Below are positions 63,652 through 64,000 of a stretch of 64,000 bases of DNA, piece by piece (the stretch's first letter is position 1; each line of letters begins with the position of its first letter). The notes below the pieces were generated by a model. That model saw only the letters and a program-made list of their open reading frames with translations, searched no databases and was not told where the DNA came from. This DNA comes from Crocinitomix catalasitica ATCC 23190 (lineage in GTDB: Bacteria > Bacteroidota > Bacteroidia > Flavobacteriales_D > Crocinitomicaceae), in NCBI RefSeq assembly GCF_000621625.1, contig NZ_JHXV01000008.1:62001-126000 (forward strand). Direction: 5' to 3'. Made by a program: the position numbers and the translations under genes.

Positions 63652-63716
63652 AACTATATTTATAATTATATAATTAGTTTTATAGTTGTATAATTAGAAA
63701 AGTAGTTGTATGTTTG
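63652..63716 (+). promoter_or_regulatory. blaI promoter with repeated AT-rich operator-like motifs
   Basis: TTG (63686-63688) and TATGTTTG (63709-63716) form a -33/-7 pair with a 20-base spacer. TAGTTGTAT occurs at 63683 and 63703, TATAATTA recurs upstream, and ACTATA/TATAGT face each other, consistent with BlaI autorepression. Confidence 0.5.
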
Positions 63717-63736
63717 CTTCAAGCAATTGAAAAATA

Positions 63737-64000
63737 ATGAAGAAAAAGGAACTTACCAAAGCAGAAGAACAAATCATGCAAGCAGTATGGTCGATAGAAA
63801 AAGGTTTCGCTAAAGATATTCTAGAAGCATTACCAGCGCCTAAACCGGCTTACAATACTGTATTAACTGTTGTGCGTGTTTTAGTCGATAAGAAATTTTT
63901 GACTTACGAGACATTCGGCAAGGCGAATAGATACGAACCGACTTTGTCAAAGGATGATTATTCTTTACAGCAATTACAGACTTTAAAGAAAAAGTACTTC
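63737..64000 (+). CDS. BlaI/MecI/CopY-type repressor (cut by window edge)
   Basis: The first 88 codons are present. The visible part is the winged helix: ELTKAEEQIMQAVWSIEKGF, APKPAYNTVLTVVRVLVDKK and LTYETFGKANRYEPTLSKDD, typical of BlaI. BlaI represses its own operon and is cleaved when a membrane M56 peptidase (BlaR-like) senses stress; that gene is expected to the right of the window. Confidence 0.9.
   Translation, partial: MKKKELTKAEEQIMQAVWSIEKGFAKDILEALPAPKPAYNTVLTVVRVLVDKKFLTYETFGKANRYEPTLSKDDYSLQQLQTLKKKYF

Noticed and set aside
1-64000. tRNA, rRNA, CRISPR arrays, insertion sequences and prophage genes
   Set aside because: None were seen: no regularly spaced repeats, no transposase or integrase motifs, no clover-leaf or rRNA-like sequence was recognised by reading.

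Overview
The window is a continuous piece of AT-rich chromosome from a Bacteroidetes bacterium, most likely of the order Flavobacteriales. The sequence signs are: gldE and gldD gliding-motility genes; several secreted proteins ending in a type IX secretion (T9SS) type A sorting domain; a LETM1-related Flavobacteriia protein; DUF6427- and DUF6341-like membrane proteins; a 30-residue AURKAIP1/COX24-type basic protein; and many promoters with the Bacteroidetes -7 element TAnnTTTG. I saw no rRNA, tRNA, CRISPR array, insertion sequence or prophage. A family-level name (for example Crocinitomicaceae) would be a guess.

Layout. 1-6600: the end of an AbiEi-like antitoxin gene, small genes, phnA, an ECF sigma/anti-sigma pair, a four-CHRD secreted protein and a YitT transporter-like protein. 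6665-11555: a tight minus-strand operon (Cys-rich small protein, glutamate dehydrogenase, three-subunit NAD(P) transhydrogenase, GreA/Rnk-like factor) that joins glutamate and NADPH metabolism. 11745-14778: an NtrC/NtrB-like two-component system and 5-formyl-THF cyclo-ligase. 14816-16007: an Rrf2 regulator, a small membrane protein and a group III truncated haemoglobin, probably a nitric-oxide or oxygen response unit. 16031-23597: a DUF3124 lipoprotein, three SdiA-regulated-type beta-propeller proteins, a YgiW/BOF protein with a QseBC-like two-component system, an AAA ATPase and a HAD phosphatase.

23666-32056 is the most accessory part: a complete AbiE toxin-antitoxin operon with paired operators, then a run of SPFH protein, NAD-kinase-like protein, lipoprotein serine protease and envelope proteins, then DinB and GNAT genes (the GNAT gene cut short by a nonsense codon) and a headless gene remnant. 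32218-45485: a TPR/AraC regulator, a secreted YCF48-like protein, LETM1-like protein, HflX, a cytochrome-b-like protein, two amidohydrolases, RecX, RNase G, the COX24-type protein and HU. 45538-50022: mutY, ssb, gldE, gldD and a histidine kinase. 50119-56155: two secreted proteins and an ECF sigma factor fused through a membrane helix to a repetitive extracytoplasmic domain. 56206-64000: mfd, tpx, fbp, DUF6341/DUF6427-like genes, purQ and the start of a BlaI regulator.

The most notable non-coding signal is a 23-base sequence repeated exactly upstream of the ygiW-like and qseB-like genes. It contains two CTCCYAAAT half-sites 11 bases apart and sits at the same distance from a -7 element in both places, so it is a strong candidate operator for the local OmpR-type regulator. 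The best candidates for an undescribed system are the SPFH/NAD-kinase/protease gene run and the membrane-tethered sigma factor with KYS repeats.
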